A DNA stretch of 64,000 nucleotides from NCBI GenBank assembly GCA_034620365.1, contig JAQGEQ010000277.1:124001-188000 (forward strand), written 5' to 3'. Source of the stretch: Pegea sp. RAD2-039 (Eukaryota; Chordata; Thaliacea; Salpida; Salpidae). Shown one piece after another: positions 34,265-47,663 of this stretch. The position numbers and the translations under genes are program-made. How positions within the stretch are numbered: position 1 is the first letter of the stretch; each line of letters opens with the position of its first letter. Under the pieces are notes generated by a model that ran no database searches, had not been told where the DNA came from, and worked only from the letters and a program-made list of their open reading frames with translations.

Positions 34265-37200
34265 TTAAATTTGAACATCTAAACCAAGAAGTTCATTAAT
34301 AAAATATTTGAAGGAGACTTCTTGAGGTATAAAATCGATTGGATGATCCAAAACTGACTTTTCATCTGTATCATCATCTTCTGTTACTATTTTAACTTCT
34401 CTATTCTTTGATCTTTCAATTTTTTCGATGACATCTTTACCGAGAAGAAGATACAAATATTCTGCAAACTCATCATGTGTCAAATGTTCTCCTGTTGACA
34501 ACAAATTTGTTAACAAGTAGAAAAGGTGTTTGTTAAATAAACCTAATTGTTGTAAAACACGAAACAAATAATTTCTGTCGATATTTCCAGAATTTTCTGT
34601 ATTTAATGTTTGAAAAGCTTCAGAAATTTCTTGAATTGAAAGTCCAAACGCTGGTCGATGATTTATATAAACTGAAAAGTAAATGTTGAAATTAGAAGAT
34701 TATTAAAGATGAGATAATTACAAACGTTTTATGAAATTTGTGAGGTTGATCTTTGTCACATATTCAGAACTCCTCACATAATCACTAAACTTCACTTCAT
34801 TCAAAATATTTTCAATCTAAATGAAAAATTTCTAAGTTTCTAAACAATCAAAGTTGAAGATACAAACTTCTTGTTCTGTAGGATAAAATCCAAGTGCTCT
34901 CATCAGATTTGGGATTTGATCCAAGTCTACAAAGTCGCTGGTTTCTCGCGTTTCCGTTGTGTCTTCACCTTGACTCCTTATTTGGGCATAGTAGAAGTAA
35001 TTCTCAATCTCACGATGAAGATCACCTCCCTTGCCTCCATCAAGAAGTCCATAAAACGGATCGAGTCCTTCTCCTCCAAGTAGAGAAGATGCTTGCAAGG
35101 CGCTGAAACATGAAACTTTTATTCAACTGTCCACTGCAAAGTGTCCACAACTTTGTGTTGATGGTCCACATTTGGACAGTGGAGTTCTTCCTGCTGGTCG
35201 TGAACACGTGATTAGAGTCATTTGAGCAACATAACTGCTGGATTCCATCTGGATGCCCCAAGACAGCCACTGAACGATGAGGATTGCCATCTAGCGGTAA
35301 CATTTGAACTCCGATCTTGTTGTCTGTTGCATAACACACAAGCCGATCTTTAGTAGGATCAGATTTGGCAGGATTTGGGATCACTTCCATCCTACACCAA
35401 GATGAAGATCAGCATCCAACCTAATCTCAATTACAACTCACATTCTGATTGGGACCCCAAACGATGGGGCCAGAAAAGTAAAACGACATAATTTAGTGGT
35501 GGAATTGTACAGTTTCATTTTGAACTGGTTGTTGGTGGTGAGGATGAAAGACTCAGTTAGGACAGGAGGTAACCAGACCAAAGACATTGGGACAGCATCT
35601 TGTTCTATTCGATGAATTGATTGAAGTTGAAGTTCATCTCCTTTTGAATTTTCTAAATCATATTCAACCTTCAAAACACAAACAATTTGATCTGCTGTCC
35701 CACAACTGTTAGTTAATTACCAAGTTTCGGTCCATACCAATCGTCAACAACCTGCTTCGACCAGTTTCGCTTTCCGCGGCAAACAGCAAGTCGTTGATGA
35801 CGTCATAGTGCGATTTGTAGCGACCAATACAAGACCACTTTCGAAGTGAAGCAGAAGCAAAGACAGTGACAGTAAAACCAGCGTCCTGAAAAGTGTGGAC
35901 CACTTTAAAGTTGTAGTCACGTAACCAAGACCACTAACCGCTGTTGCTAGGTAACGAGAGTCAGATGAGAACTTCAATTTGGTGATTTCTGATTTGGAAA
36001 AGTGAAAAGTTGCCTCGTTGCTAAGCGACAGTCCATCTAGAAGAAGAACTCGCCCGTTGCCCAAACCAACACCTACAAGATGAAGATGATGAGGCTGAGT
36101 TGAAGATGTTGCAACTAACCAATCAGTTCACTGTTGTGATTAAAAGCTACACTAAAAACTCCATCATTCTTCGGAAAGAGTCTTGTAACAACTGGTTGTC
36201 TAGTAACAGGAAAACGTCGAATGATAAATGTCACGTGATTCAATCACTTACAAAGTCTTGTAATCCCAAATTTTCAATAAACCATTCTTACTTCCAACAC
36301 ATATCAATGATCTTAATAAAGTAGATTAACATCCAGAAGTTAGATCATCTCCATAGCAACTTACTTGTTAGGGGAAGCACCGATGACGTCAATAGGACTA
36401 CTACATTCTTTCGCTATTGATTTGATTCTACAATCATTTGGACTGATCAAAATAATCTCAGCAGATGCTGTTGAGATGAGGAAGTCTTCAACTACAAATG
36501 GAAATGCTTGTAGAGTAGCATCCGGAGGATATTTGTGTTCTTTCTCCAATCTTTATTAAAACCAATTCAGAAAACGACCAAAAAAGTCGATAATTTACAT
36601 GATTGGTTTCTTGGGCACTTTATTAAAAGAGATGTTGATTATAGGACCAGCCTTTAATTGATGAAACCAATAAATCAGATTCAAATTAATGTCATAAAAC
36701 TTCAAATGTCCATTTAAATCTCCAGTTACAACCATACTATCATCAGTTTGTGTCAATGACGTCAAACCGCAATTATTCAGTTTGACGAGTTTAAAAGCTC
36801 GACGACGGTGAGTGAATAAAAGTCCTGAGAAGTTGACTCTTTAGTTGATGAAGATTTCTGAAGATTTTAACCTTTTCGTTGAGCAGCTCGTGATGGAGTC
36901 CATACTGCTAAGTTACCGTTAGATGTCGCCGTCAAACAGATGTCTTTGGGAGGGTTCTAGATGATGATGTGACGTCATTGTAGAAAAATAAGGAGTTTGA
37001 TTGATGTACCTGAAATATTGAAGATGTGAAGAGTCCGACAGATTTGTTGAATGTAAGATCATTCAAAGATGGAGCTTCGTGCTTCATCTTTCCTTTCTCC
37101 TAAGATCATGAAGATAAGAAAGTGACCACTTGATGTCGTTACAAACCCATGAGTAAAAGATAACTTGATCATCGCTATTGCTCACTAATAGATGAGGTTC

Positions 37201-40200
37201 AGCTGGATGAAAAGAGATGTTCCTCTGTTCACTCAAATGAGAATTTAATTTCGTTGAAGAGATTGGATCACAAGACACACTCCAATCCCAAATTAAGACC
37301 TAAAAATTCATTTTAGATCGACTCTCTTGGTACTAAACAACTTCCAACTTCTTGTTCTTCTCCATTCGAAAGAGCTGCGACGTATTTGGCATCTTGAGAA
37401 ATTGCTACGGAGACGACTCCAGCCTCCGTCGCTTCAAAGATCGTTTGAACCGGGATTCTACATCAATGAGAGGATACATGAGATGAATTTGAGATGAAGA
37501 TGATGACGAACCCGGTGTAAGTATCCCAAATCACAACACAGTTGTCTGGACCACTGTCACCACTAACTAACCATCTTTTATCAGCACTTGAAGTTAAACA
37601 TGACACTGAATTGGTCTGCAACAACACAAGCGTCAGCACGCGTGATGACGTCATCAGAATACTGACGTGTCCTTGAAGAAGAATTTGTTTGTGATTTGCG
37701 CAATCATAGATGACAGCAACATGTGAAGATACGTAAGTGATGACGTCACGATGGCCATCGAATAGACTGATGACAGAAATATTTGAATCGAAACCAAAAG
37801 ACCATTCAAGCTCGATCGGTTTATTTGAAGGAGTTTTTCGACTTCAAATAAAAAAAGATGAAAAAATTTGTGAAGATTTTTACAACAAACCTTTTGATTG
37901 GTTTTGGATGAGCGTTTGTTACAACTGAATGTTCATCTTCACGCAAATCACGATTCGATCTTTCAACGGAGCTTGATTTGCTGCTAAGATTAGCTGAAGA
38001 TGTCGAACTCTACAAAAATATTTGATAAAAAAATGAAATGAAAATAAATTTATCTTACAGAAGATGAAAGTTTATCAAATTCTTCATCAATGACTGCAAC
38101 AAAATACAAAAGATTAAGAAGAAGATTATTTGTAATGATCAGACTCACTTGTGATGTTCTTTCTTGATTGAGAATTCTCTAAATATTCACCGAGACTACT
38201 TGAAGATCTTAACAATGATCTCTTTTTTTCCGGATGTACATCATCAATACTACAAGTACCATCTGAACATTTCACACCAGAATTTTCTTGTTCTGATTCT
38301 TCCATAAACTTTTTATCAGAACCATCATAATCACGATCTGTTTCAGCAAGATCAGATCTTTCAACATCTTCATCTTTAACTGGATCAACTTGTGGAAGAT
38401 CAGATCTTTCAACATCTTCATCTTTAACTGATCCAACTTGTGGAAGATCAGATCTTTCAACATCTTCATCTTTATCTGGATCGACTTGAGGAAGATCAGA
38501 TCTTTCAGCGGATTCATCTTTATCTGATCCAACTTGAGGAAGATCAGATCTTTCAGCGGATTCATCTTTATCTGATCCAACTTGAGGAAGATCAGATCTT
38601 TCAACATCTTCATCTTTATCTGATCCAACTTGTGGAAGATCAGATCTTTCAACATCTTCATCTTTAACTGATCCAACTTGTGGAAGATCAGATCTTTCAA
38701 CATCTTCATCTTTATCTGATCCAACTTGTGGAAGATCAGATCTTTCAACATCTTCATCTTTAACTGAATCAACTTGTGGAAGATCAGATCTTTCAACATC
38801 TTCATCTTTATCTGGATCAACTTGTGGAAGATCAGATCTTTCAACATCTTCATCTTTAACTGGATCAACTTGTGGAAGATCAGATCTTTCAACATCTTCA
38901 TCTTTAACTGGATCAACTTGTGGAAGATCAGATCTTTCAACATCTTCATCTTTAACTGGATCAACTTGTGGAAGATCAGATCCTTCAACATCTTCATCTT
39001 TAACTGGATCAACTTGTGGAAGATCAGATCTTTCAACATCTTCATCTTTATCTGATCCAACTTGAGCAAGATCAGATCTTTCAACATCTTCATCTTTAAC
39101 TGATCCAACTTTTGGAAGATCAGATCTTTCAACATCTTCATCTTTATCTGATCCAACTTGAGGAAGATCAGATCTTTCAGCGGATTCATCTTTATCTGAT
39201 CCAACTTGTGGAAGATCAGATCTTTCAACATCTTCATCTTTATCTGATCCAACTTGTGGAAGATCAGATCTTTCAACATCTTCATCTTTATCTGAATCAA
39301 CTTGTGGAAGATCAGATCTTTCAACATCTTCATCTTTAACTGGATCAACTTGTGGAAGATCAGATCTTTCAACATCTTCATCTTTAACTGAATCAACTTG
39401 TGGAAGATCAGATCTTTCAACATCTTCATCCTTATCTGATCCAACTTGTGGAAGATCAGATCTTTCAATATCTTCATCTTTAACTGAATCAACTTGTGGA
39501 AGATCAGATCTTTCAACATCTTCATCCTTATCTGATCCAACTTGTGGAAGATCAGATCTTTCAACATCTTCATCTTTATCTGAATCAACTTGTGGAAGAT
39601 CAGATCTTTCAACATCTTCATCTTTATCTGATCCAACTTGAGGAATATCAGATCTTTCAACATCTTCATCTTTATCTGATCCAACTTGTGGAAGATCAGA
39701 TCTTTCAACATCTTCATCTTTATCTGATCCAACTTGAGGAAGATCAGATCTTTCAACATCTTCATCTTTATTTGAATCAACTTGTGGAAGATCAGATCTT
39801 TCAGCGGATTCATCTTTATCTGATTCAACTTGTGGAAGATCAGATCTTTCAACATCTTCATCTTTAACTGGATCAACTTGTGGAAGATCAGATCTTTCAA
39901 CATCTTCATCTTTAACTGGATCAACTTGTGGAAGATCAGATCTTTCAACATCTTCATCTTTAACTGGATCAACTTGTGGAAGATCAGATCTTTCAACATC
40001 TTCATCTTTATCTGATCCAACTTGAGAAAGATCAGATCTTTCAACATCTTCATCTTTAACTGATCCAACTTGTGGAAGATCAGATCTTTCAACATCTTCA
40101 TCTTTAGCTGATCCAACTTGAGGAAGATCAGATCTTTCAGCGGATTCATCTTTATCTGATCCAACTTGTGGAAGATAAGATCTTTCAACATCTTCATCTT

Positions 40201-40462
40201 TATCTGATCCAACTTGAGGAAGATCAGATCTTTCAGCGGATTCATCTTTATCTGATCCAACTTGTGGAAGATAAGATCCTTTAATATCTTCATCTACATC
40301 AGATCGATCAGATCTTCCTATTTCTTTACCTTCTGCATGATCTATTTCATCTTTTGCTGCTTCTGCCTTATTGAAATTACTTTCTTCATTATCTTCCTCT
40401 TCAGCAACATCTTCACTGGCTGAAGGGATTCTTTTTAGTTTATTTTTATCATTTTCACTCAT
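34265..40462 (-). CDS. CFAP251: CFAP251 / WDR66-like cilium protein with giant acidic repeat
   Basis: The first exon (from ATG 40462 to about 38130) encodes an acidic N-terminus, about 40 copies of a 16-residue unit (VERSDLPQVGSDKDED), then a Ser-rich linker. Some twenty short exons follow with WD repeats: LEWSFGFDSNISVISLFDG, DVITYVSSHVAVIYDCANHK, LLQGHTNSVSCLTSSADKRW, SGDSGPDNCVVIWD, and further blades down to 35100. The C-terminal part has DPFYGLLDGGKGGDLHREIE, NYFYYAQIRSQGED and RALGFYPTEQEV, which are highly characteristic of CFAP251, followed by an EF-hand-like region and the end LLGLDVQI. Family knowledge: a component of the calmodulin/radial-spoke-associated complex at the base of spoke 3 in motile cilia and sperm tails. 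Mammalian versions also begin with an acidic low-complexity region, but not with this repeat. Confidence 0.95.
38340..40290 (-). repeat. 48-bp coding minisatellite in CFAP251
   Basis: Roughly 40 head-to-tail 48-bp units. There are a few interspersed variant classes: KDESAERSD for KDEDVERSD, DPVKDED or DSVKDED for GSDKDED. The variant order suggests higher-order duplication of blocks of several units. The length is always a multiple of 48 bp, so the frame is kept. Other frames of the block are also open because the unit lacks stops; these are shadows. Confidence 0.95.
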
Positions 40463-43400
40463 TTTAAATCATTCTAAAATTAATAATGTTAAAAAAAAGA
40501 AAATTGGTTTATAAGCTTTTCGAAACTAATGAATCAATTGAATGAATTTGTATTTAATAAAATTGTGATAAATTCTAATACTTCAAAAATCTTAATTCTT
40601 TTTATCATCAACATTTGGAACTTTAACTTTTATAAAATACTTTTACTAGAATGATTTCAAAAGTAAATTTGACACAAAATTGGTTATCTGTGCAAATTGC
40701 TAAAATAATAAATTGAAATCTTTAACAGTAAAAAAGAAGATAAAAATTATCAAAAGTCAAAGCTACAAACAAAAGTAATTTAAAAATTATTTTTTTTAGA
40801 AATATTATTTAAAAACGGCGTCAATAAAATTTAATTTTAAATTATAAAAACTTAATCAGATGTTTATAGAAATCTAGAAAGTCAATTTGTATAATTTAAA
40901 TTCTTAATTTGTTTACTTTCTGTTTAAAAATTTTCTAAAATAATAATATCTAATGATGAAAAAGTGATTTAAGTTGAAAAAAATTTAAAAAATTAAAAAC
41001 TGATAATTTAATTTTGTTGAAAATTTAGTAAATTAAATTTTATTTGTTGTGATTTAGTAAGCTAGCATTGTTGTCATGAATACATAGAAACACTATAGAT
41101 CATATCAAGTAAGATTTTACACTTAAATAAAATATTTAGGATAAATGTCTTTATATTTGTAAAACTTTTTAAAATTAAACAAATAATTTCATATGATACG
41201 AATATTAAAACTTAGTTTTGTATATTTCTTTTTGAGCTTTACATGTTAAGTCTTAAGTATTTGACGAGCTATAGTTTATCAAAACGACCTCAAAGCTAAA
41301 TTATTAGTGAAGTAATTATATAGTATACGATGACTTAATGGATTAAATTGAGTAAATTCTTTTTATATTAGTTCAATTATAGCAGCTTTATTGTAATTTT
41401 TAAAATAGTATATAAGTCTAAAATATTTGTATTTACCGAGCCAATCCGTAAGATTTTCATTCTTCAATAATTTTTAGGAATAAAATTTTTAGTTATTTTA
41501 CGTTAGAGCAAAAAACTCGTCTGATTAGAGGCTTCAGTTTTTATCAAGCATAACAGATTTTAATTCAGTTGTAATATAAGAAGATAAAAACTAAATATTT
41601 TCAGGAGAAATCTTTTAAATGTTTAATCATTAACTTTCAGGTTACCAATATAAAATCTCACTAATAAAAAATATATAGAATATATATATATATAGAATAT
41701 CTAGAAAGTTTATATTTGATGATATCCAATTAAAAGCTTTACTTATAATTTTAAGATTAATTAAATTGATATTTACATTACAACAAAAATTATTATGTAA
41801 ATTCAGTCTTTATATCTTTACATTTTTTATTAGTTTAGATATCTTTAACTAAATGAAAAGAAAAAAAAAAATTTTTAAATTTTAATTTAAATAAAAATTG
41901 TGTTGTATAAAATAAAAAAATGTCAGAATAATTATTAATGGTGGTATTCATTAAATATGTTATATCTATAAAAGTATCATAAAAAATATTATCTAAAGTG
42001 CTTCTACAAAATTTTCTACTTTATCAAAAAATTAATTTAAAGGAAAAAAGTATTAGAATATTTGAATCTTCATATTTCGTTTGTTACCACAAATTATGAA
42101 TATTTTATAATTACATTAACGTCAAAATAACCAAAAAGTGAACAGTTGACAAGAAAGCTTAAAAACCAAATAGTATATAACTTCTTATTTGTAATAATAA
42201 TTTTCTTTGTCAGGTTTTACTTTTTATATAAAGGTTTTAATTGAGGCTTTCTATGTTTGCTTTAACATTTCTCAAAGTAAAAGTAATTTTGTTTCTAGCT
42301 ATCTTTTATCATTCCAACTTTTTGCGAACAAAGCTTCTTTTTACTGCATCCGTCAGTTCTGAGTACTTTTTGTTCTGTTTATATCATTAAGATAAAATTC
42401 TTGAAAAATGAACTTCTTATAAAAGTTTTTTTTAGGTAAAATAGTAAACACAAATTTGAGTTTTCTTATTTAGTTTGTTTGTTAGAAAGTTTAAAATCAT
42501 TTGAAAAAAAAGTAAATGTAAAAATTGATTTTTAAGTATTTATTTTAATAATAGAAAAAATTATTGCTTTATGTTAATAAAAACTTTATTTACTTCATTA
42601 AAATATCTTTAAAAACTTTTTTTAGTTGAAATAAAAATTATTTTTTTAACAATTTAATTATTTTAATTTATATTTTAATAAGAAAAATTAAAAATTGAAA
42701 TGTTTCTGATATTTTCAAAAATGGTGCCTAGTATCTAAATATTTGATGATGATGTTTTTACATTCACTGCATTCTGTAATATTTATGAAAATAAATGTTT
42801 ATTCAAAAATAATCATGATAAAATAGATCAATTAAGTCAAACTAAATGATTTAAAGTAGAAAAATACGAGATTAGATATTTGACAATTATTACAAAATAT
42901 TATTAAGTTTTATGTAAATATAAAAATTTTATAGATTAAATGAATTGAAAAGTTTATAATTAAAACAAATTTAAAAAAAACGAAAAGGAAAAAAGTTTTG
43001 TTCAAAGTTTGGTTCTAAAACTTGAGTTTTATTAAAATGAAAGATTCTAAAAAGATAAGACTTTAATTGAAGAGTTATAAAAGATTTTATCAGAAAACGA
43101 AAGTAACAATTTACAACAAATCCAACATTACTTGAAAATGTCAGATTTATTTGAAAAAAGCAATTTTCGAGAAGCAAATTGAATTGTATTTTTCATATCT
43201 GTCATAAAATGAAAATTCCCAAAAATAATGTTTGAATTTTGTAGGTAAGAAAATAATTTGGAATATTTTTGTGTGACAAAACCGAAGTTGACAGCTGCCA
43301 ATATTGATTTATTAAAATATTTTTGTTTTTATAGACTGAAGTTAAAATAGTTTATCTACTTTTTAAAAGTCTTTTTTTTTACTATTTGCTGTCGAGAATG

Positions 43401-44301
43401 TTGTCAGTCGAAGCATAATTTCTTTCCTACTTGTATTCTTCTTGTTTCCCACTTGTATCTTCTTGTTTCCTACTTGTTTCCTACTTGTATCTTCTTGTTT
43501 TCTTCTTGTTTTCTTGTTATATGATTAGTTTTGTGAATTATCTAATCCCTCCATAAAATTCAGGACATAATTCTTTTTTCTAAATCAAGCTTATCACGAA
43601 TTTGTCTTCAGGATACTAAATAGCATTTTAGAGATAATTTCGCAAATTAGATATTACCAAATAATATCCTAATTCGGAACAAACATATTTTTTTTTGTAG
43701 TTTTATTAAAATTTTCTTCTATGAAAGTAAAAACCAATTTAATAAACTTCAATTTTGTTCCAATTTCAAAAACAACAGGTCAAAACCTTTTGCTTGACAT
43801 AATCACCTAAAAATCTTGTAAAAGTAAATTACTGAGAATAAAAAGATGTCTTTAAGAGACAAATCTGTAATAAATTATTTAAATTTTGTCGTCGCGGAAG
43901 TAAATTGTAACTAAATCTTTAGATGTTTGTAATTTATTTCATTTTTTTCTCTGGACTATTACCCCGGTTGCAAATCGATTTGAAATCCGTCGAATGAAAT
44001 TGGAAATAATCTTTTCATTCGAATGAAGGAATTTAATTTTCAGCACTTGAACATGATTCTTGTAGAAAGTATGAATGTTGCAGACAGCTTTTTATGAAAT
44101 CGCTTTAAATTATTAATAATTATTATAGATATAATTATTATTATTAATTTAAATTATTAGTATCAATAATTAAATAGAATTATCCAAAGTTTTATTTCAA
44201 ATATTTGTTAGAAAATATAAATAATTGAATAATTATAATTAAATAATTTATATTTTTTAAAGAAGTATTTTAAGAACAGATCTGAAATTGAAATATTTGA
44301 A
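40463..44301. other. AT-rich intergenic
   Basis: No gene is supported over 3.8 kb; the frame at 42971-43177 is background. At about 43425-43520 there is a run of TACTTGT(A/T)TCTTCTTGTTTC-like repeats, a pyrimidine-rich minisatellite of irregular 10-20 nt units. The adjacent GC-rich patches near 43890 and 43965 (ACCCCGGTTGC) may belong to the upstream region of the next gene. Confidence 0.45.
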
Positions 44302-47300
44302 ATGTTATTTTGTACAATGTTCCTTTTATCAGTTATAATTTCAAAAACATTCGGAGATGTAACAACAACTTATAGTACTCCTGTTAAAGAAGAGAATGAG
44401 AAACAATTGATTCTAAAAGGTGATTGTTTGGTGGTATGTGATGCTGCTGCTTACAATCATGATGTAAATAACATGTTCCCATCCAGTAATAGTGGATTTA
44501 GTTGTAAACCAAATAATATGGTTGCTTTTTCTGTTGAGCAAACCTCTCAACCAACTGAAGAAATGAAGGAAAGTCCTTATGGTCGGAAAGTTGTAATTTT
44601 TGATAATATTCTTGTTAACAAGGGATTCTGTTTTGACAAAACTCTGGGGAAATTTACAGCTCCAAGAAACGGGGTTTATTCAATTCAATATCAAGTCTAT
44701 CGCTTATTCTACTCCAAAACAGTTTCTGTGGCTCTGACTGTAAGTTCACATATTAGAATATCAAACTGTTAGAAGTTATAATATTAAGTTTAATAAGTTG
44801 TTAATTTTTTAATAAATCTAAATAAACTCACTAATTATTGACGTTTTGTTTTAAAATCGATAATCTTTCGCTAAAATTATATCTAAAAATATCTCTAAAA
44901 ATATTGTTGAAATTATTTAGAAAAGTTTGAAATAGATACAAATGTCTAAATTCAATTAGCATCTTACATAATTGATGTTGGAAGCATTTGTTACTTTTAA
45001 AAAAGATTGATTTTCACCAAAATATATCAAATTTCAGCCATTAGTTGAAAAAGAAAAAGTTTTTACAATTTTATGTTTGGAAACTTTTTCAACACTTTTC
45101 AGTTATAATAAATATTTATCAAATGTAAAAAAACAAAAGTTACGACTAATAGCAAGTGTTTATAGAAAAATTACTTTAAAATATCTGTAGTGGAAGTATT
45201 TTAACTTTTAAACAAGTTTTACTTCAAAATAGTTAATTGAAAGCTGAAAGTAAATTATTTAAAATTAAGTTTGTAAAACAAAATCAAAAAATTCGAGAAA
45301 CTAATGTTACGTAGAAAAATTTCCAAAAGTTTAAATCTAGAAGATTTCAGTGATGAAATGATAAAGTAGAAATTTTTTGATTGATTACTTTTGAAAATCT
45401 TTAATAATTAAACAACTTTTTCAACCTCATTTTCTCCCTGAAAACCGAAATTGTATCGCATCTAAACCTTCAATGTTTTATTATTGATAAGTTTTATTGG
45501 CTACTAATTTTCTCGAAAAGTTTCAAGTTTTTTTTTTTTAAGATCTAATATATTTTTTTCATTTATTGATATAGAACATTTGGATTGATTCATGTAATTA
45601 TCGGTTTTAATGAAAATTAAATATAAGACAAATCTTTTAAAAAATCGAATATTTTATTAATTCAGATTTTTTGACAGTTCATGAAAAGCATTTTTACCAA
45701 AAAATCTGCAAAATATTTTTCTAGTGAATTTTATGACAAAAATGGCTTTATGTAGTTTTGGCGTCATTCAGAGACAGCAAAAATACAAAAACTCGAAAAC
45801 AAAAACAATTTTCAAATTAGGATTGAATCGTAAATTAAATTGTTTAAATTGGAAAATTTCTTGAGGTTTCTAAAAGTTAAATTTCTAAATTTAGAAGTTT
45901 TTAAATTGTTAGAAACCTTCTCGAGGTTTTACTAACAACATTTATTTTTTAGTTTTATGTTAATTAGAAACAGTTGTTAAGAAACTTTTATTTAACTAAA
46001 TAAAAGTTAAAAAGATAATTTTAACTCAAACATCTGTTGGAAAGATTAAATTATTTTTTAGATTATAAACAAAATATTAAAAGCAACTTTCTTCTCGTCA
46101 ACCTACTTGTGTTTGTCAAAACAAGTTTTTTTTGGTTTTGTAAACAGAGCAACTGAACAAGTTAATTTTTTATCTTTGCAAATAACGATATCATTTTTTT
46201 ATTGTAAAATATTTACTTAGTTTGACAAACGGAATTATTTACGGAACATATGTTTTGAATATGATTTGAAAGCCTGACAAAAAATGTTTTGTATTTAGCT
46301 TAAAGTACTAAATGAAGAATCATAAATTGAAGTAAATTGATAAAACTGATTATAGAGTTTTTATAAAACTTACATCTGTTTTAAATTGTAACTGGAAACA
46401 TTTTCATATTTTTTCTATTTTAACTTTGTTATTTAATTTTCGTTTCTTTGTTTCTACAGTAAATTTTGTTGAAAATATTTGACATAATTTGTTTGGTTAC
46501 GGTCAAACATTTTGTCATCACTAAAATCCATATGTTTTATTCCCAAATCTTTTAAAAAATTGATTTTTCGAAAAAATATTTCTACTTAGTTTTTAATAAA
46601 AGAAATATTTCAAATCAATTTAATTTTCAAGAAAATAATTTTAATAAAATTTACTTTTGTTTTAAGTCAAAAAATTATTTAAAAATTTAAAAACGGAACA
46701 TTGATAAGTTTAATGAATCCCATCAAAAATAATAAATAAAAATTGCTGCAAATTCTTTAATTTTTACAAAAAGTTTCATTTTTTCATTGAATAAAAAGAA
46801 GTGAAATTTTTGCTATAAAATTTTAAAATGATGAAAATTAAAGATTTTGTTAGATTGACGGAACACCGACTTTTTATGGATATGCTGAAGGTGACAATAG
46901 TCATGAACCTGCCAGGAATGGAGGTATTTTAGAATTGAGAAAAGGTAATTCTAATTTAGATTAAATAAAAAGATTTTCAAAATGAAACTAAATTAGTTGA
47001 TAAAAAAGTAAACTTTCAACTTTTTAATCGTAATATTAAATATTAACAAGTTAAAGGTATTATGTTTAAAGTGTAAATATTTAGAAAAAAATTAGATTAT
47101 TTATATTCAAATTAAATTCGCAACAATTGAAAAACTTTAAATAAATAATTTATTTTTCTTCTACTTTTTTATTTCTTTAAAATCTTTATTGAAATGAAAT
47201 TTTGTTTTTTGATTAAAACTGATAATATTTCTTGTAAAATTTTTCACTAAAAATTATTGATTTTACAAAATAAATGTTAAAATGTATTTTGATATTTTCT

Positions 47301-47663
47301 CAATAAAGTTTTGTGAAATAAATAATTTCTGAAGGTTTAATTATTTGAAAGACTTTCATTTTAATAAAATATTATTTTTAACACCGAAATTTGGATAATT
47401 TCTAGTTTATTTAGATAGTTATTAATCATGTTTCTAGTTATTAGATTGAAACATTGGAAAGGTTTTTAATTATTTAAAGATAAATTTTTGTAACAAAAAG
47501 AAGCTACTAATTAATAATTTAAAGTCAATGACATATGTAATACCTTTAACTAAATTTGTCAAATACTAAAGGTCAGGTTGTGATGATTGAAGTTATAACT
47601 GGCTATTTGGAAGGTGGTTGGCGGTGGTCTACTTTTTCTGGTCATATTTTATACGATTTGTAA
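44302..47663 (+). CDS. CBLN: Cerebellin-like secreted C1q-domain protein
   Basis: Three exons, 44302-44739, 46854-46944 and 47572-47663, join in phase to 206 residues. A signal peptide (MLFCTMFLLSVIISKTFG) is followed by a short stalk and LKGDCLVVCDAAAY, which places two cysteines as in cerebellins. The globular C1q domain then reads MVAFSVEQTSQPTEE, IIFDNILVN-like VVIFDNILVNKG, FTAPRNGVYSIQYQVYR, EPARNGGILELRKGQVV and the end GYLEGGWRWSTFSGHILYDL. The CLVVCD segment and the GG-W-STFSG end favour precerebellin over other C1q/TNF proteins. Family knowledge: forms disulphide-linked trimers of dimers and bridges neurexin to receptors at synapses. The introns (2.1 kb and 0.63 kb) are far longer than usual in this window. 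Confidence 0.9.
44740..46853 (+). other. Long first intron of cerebellin-like gene
   Basis: 2.1 kb, AT-rich, GT-AG. No nested gene or repeat recognised. It stands out against the roughly 55-nt norm of neighbouring genes. Confidence 0.7.

Noticed and set aside
38272..40293. Long open frames in the other frames and on the plus strand across the CFAP251 repeat
   Set aside because: The 48-bp unit has no stops in those frames. The CFAP251 frame is the one joined to WD exons and has normal composition.
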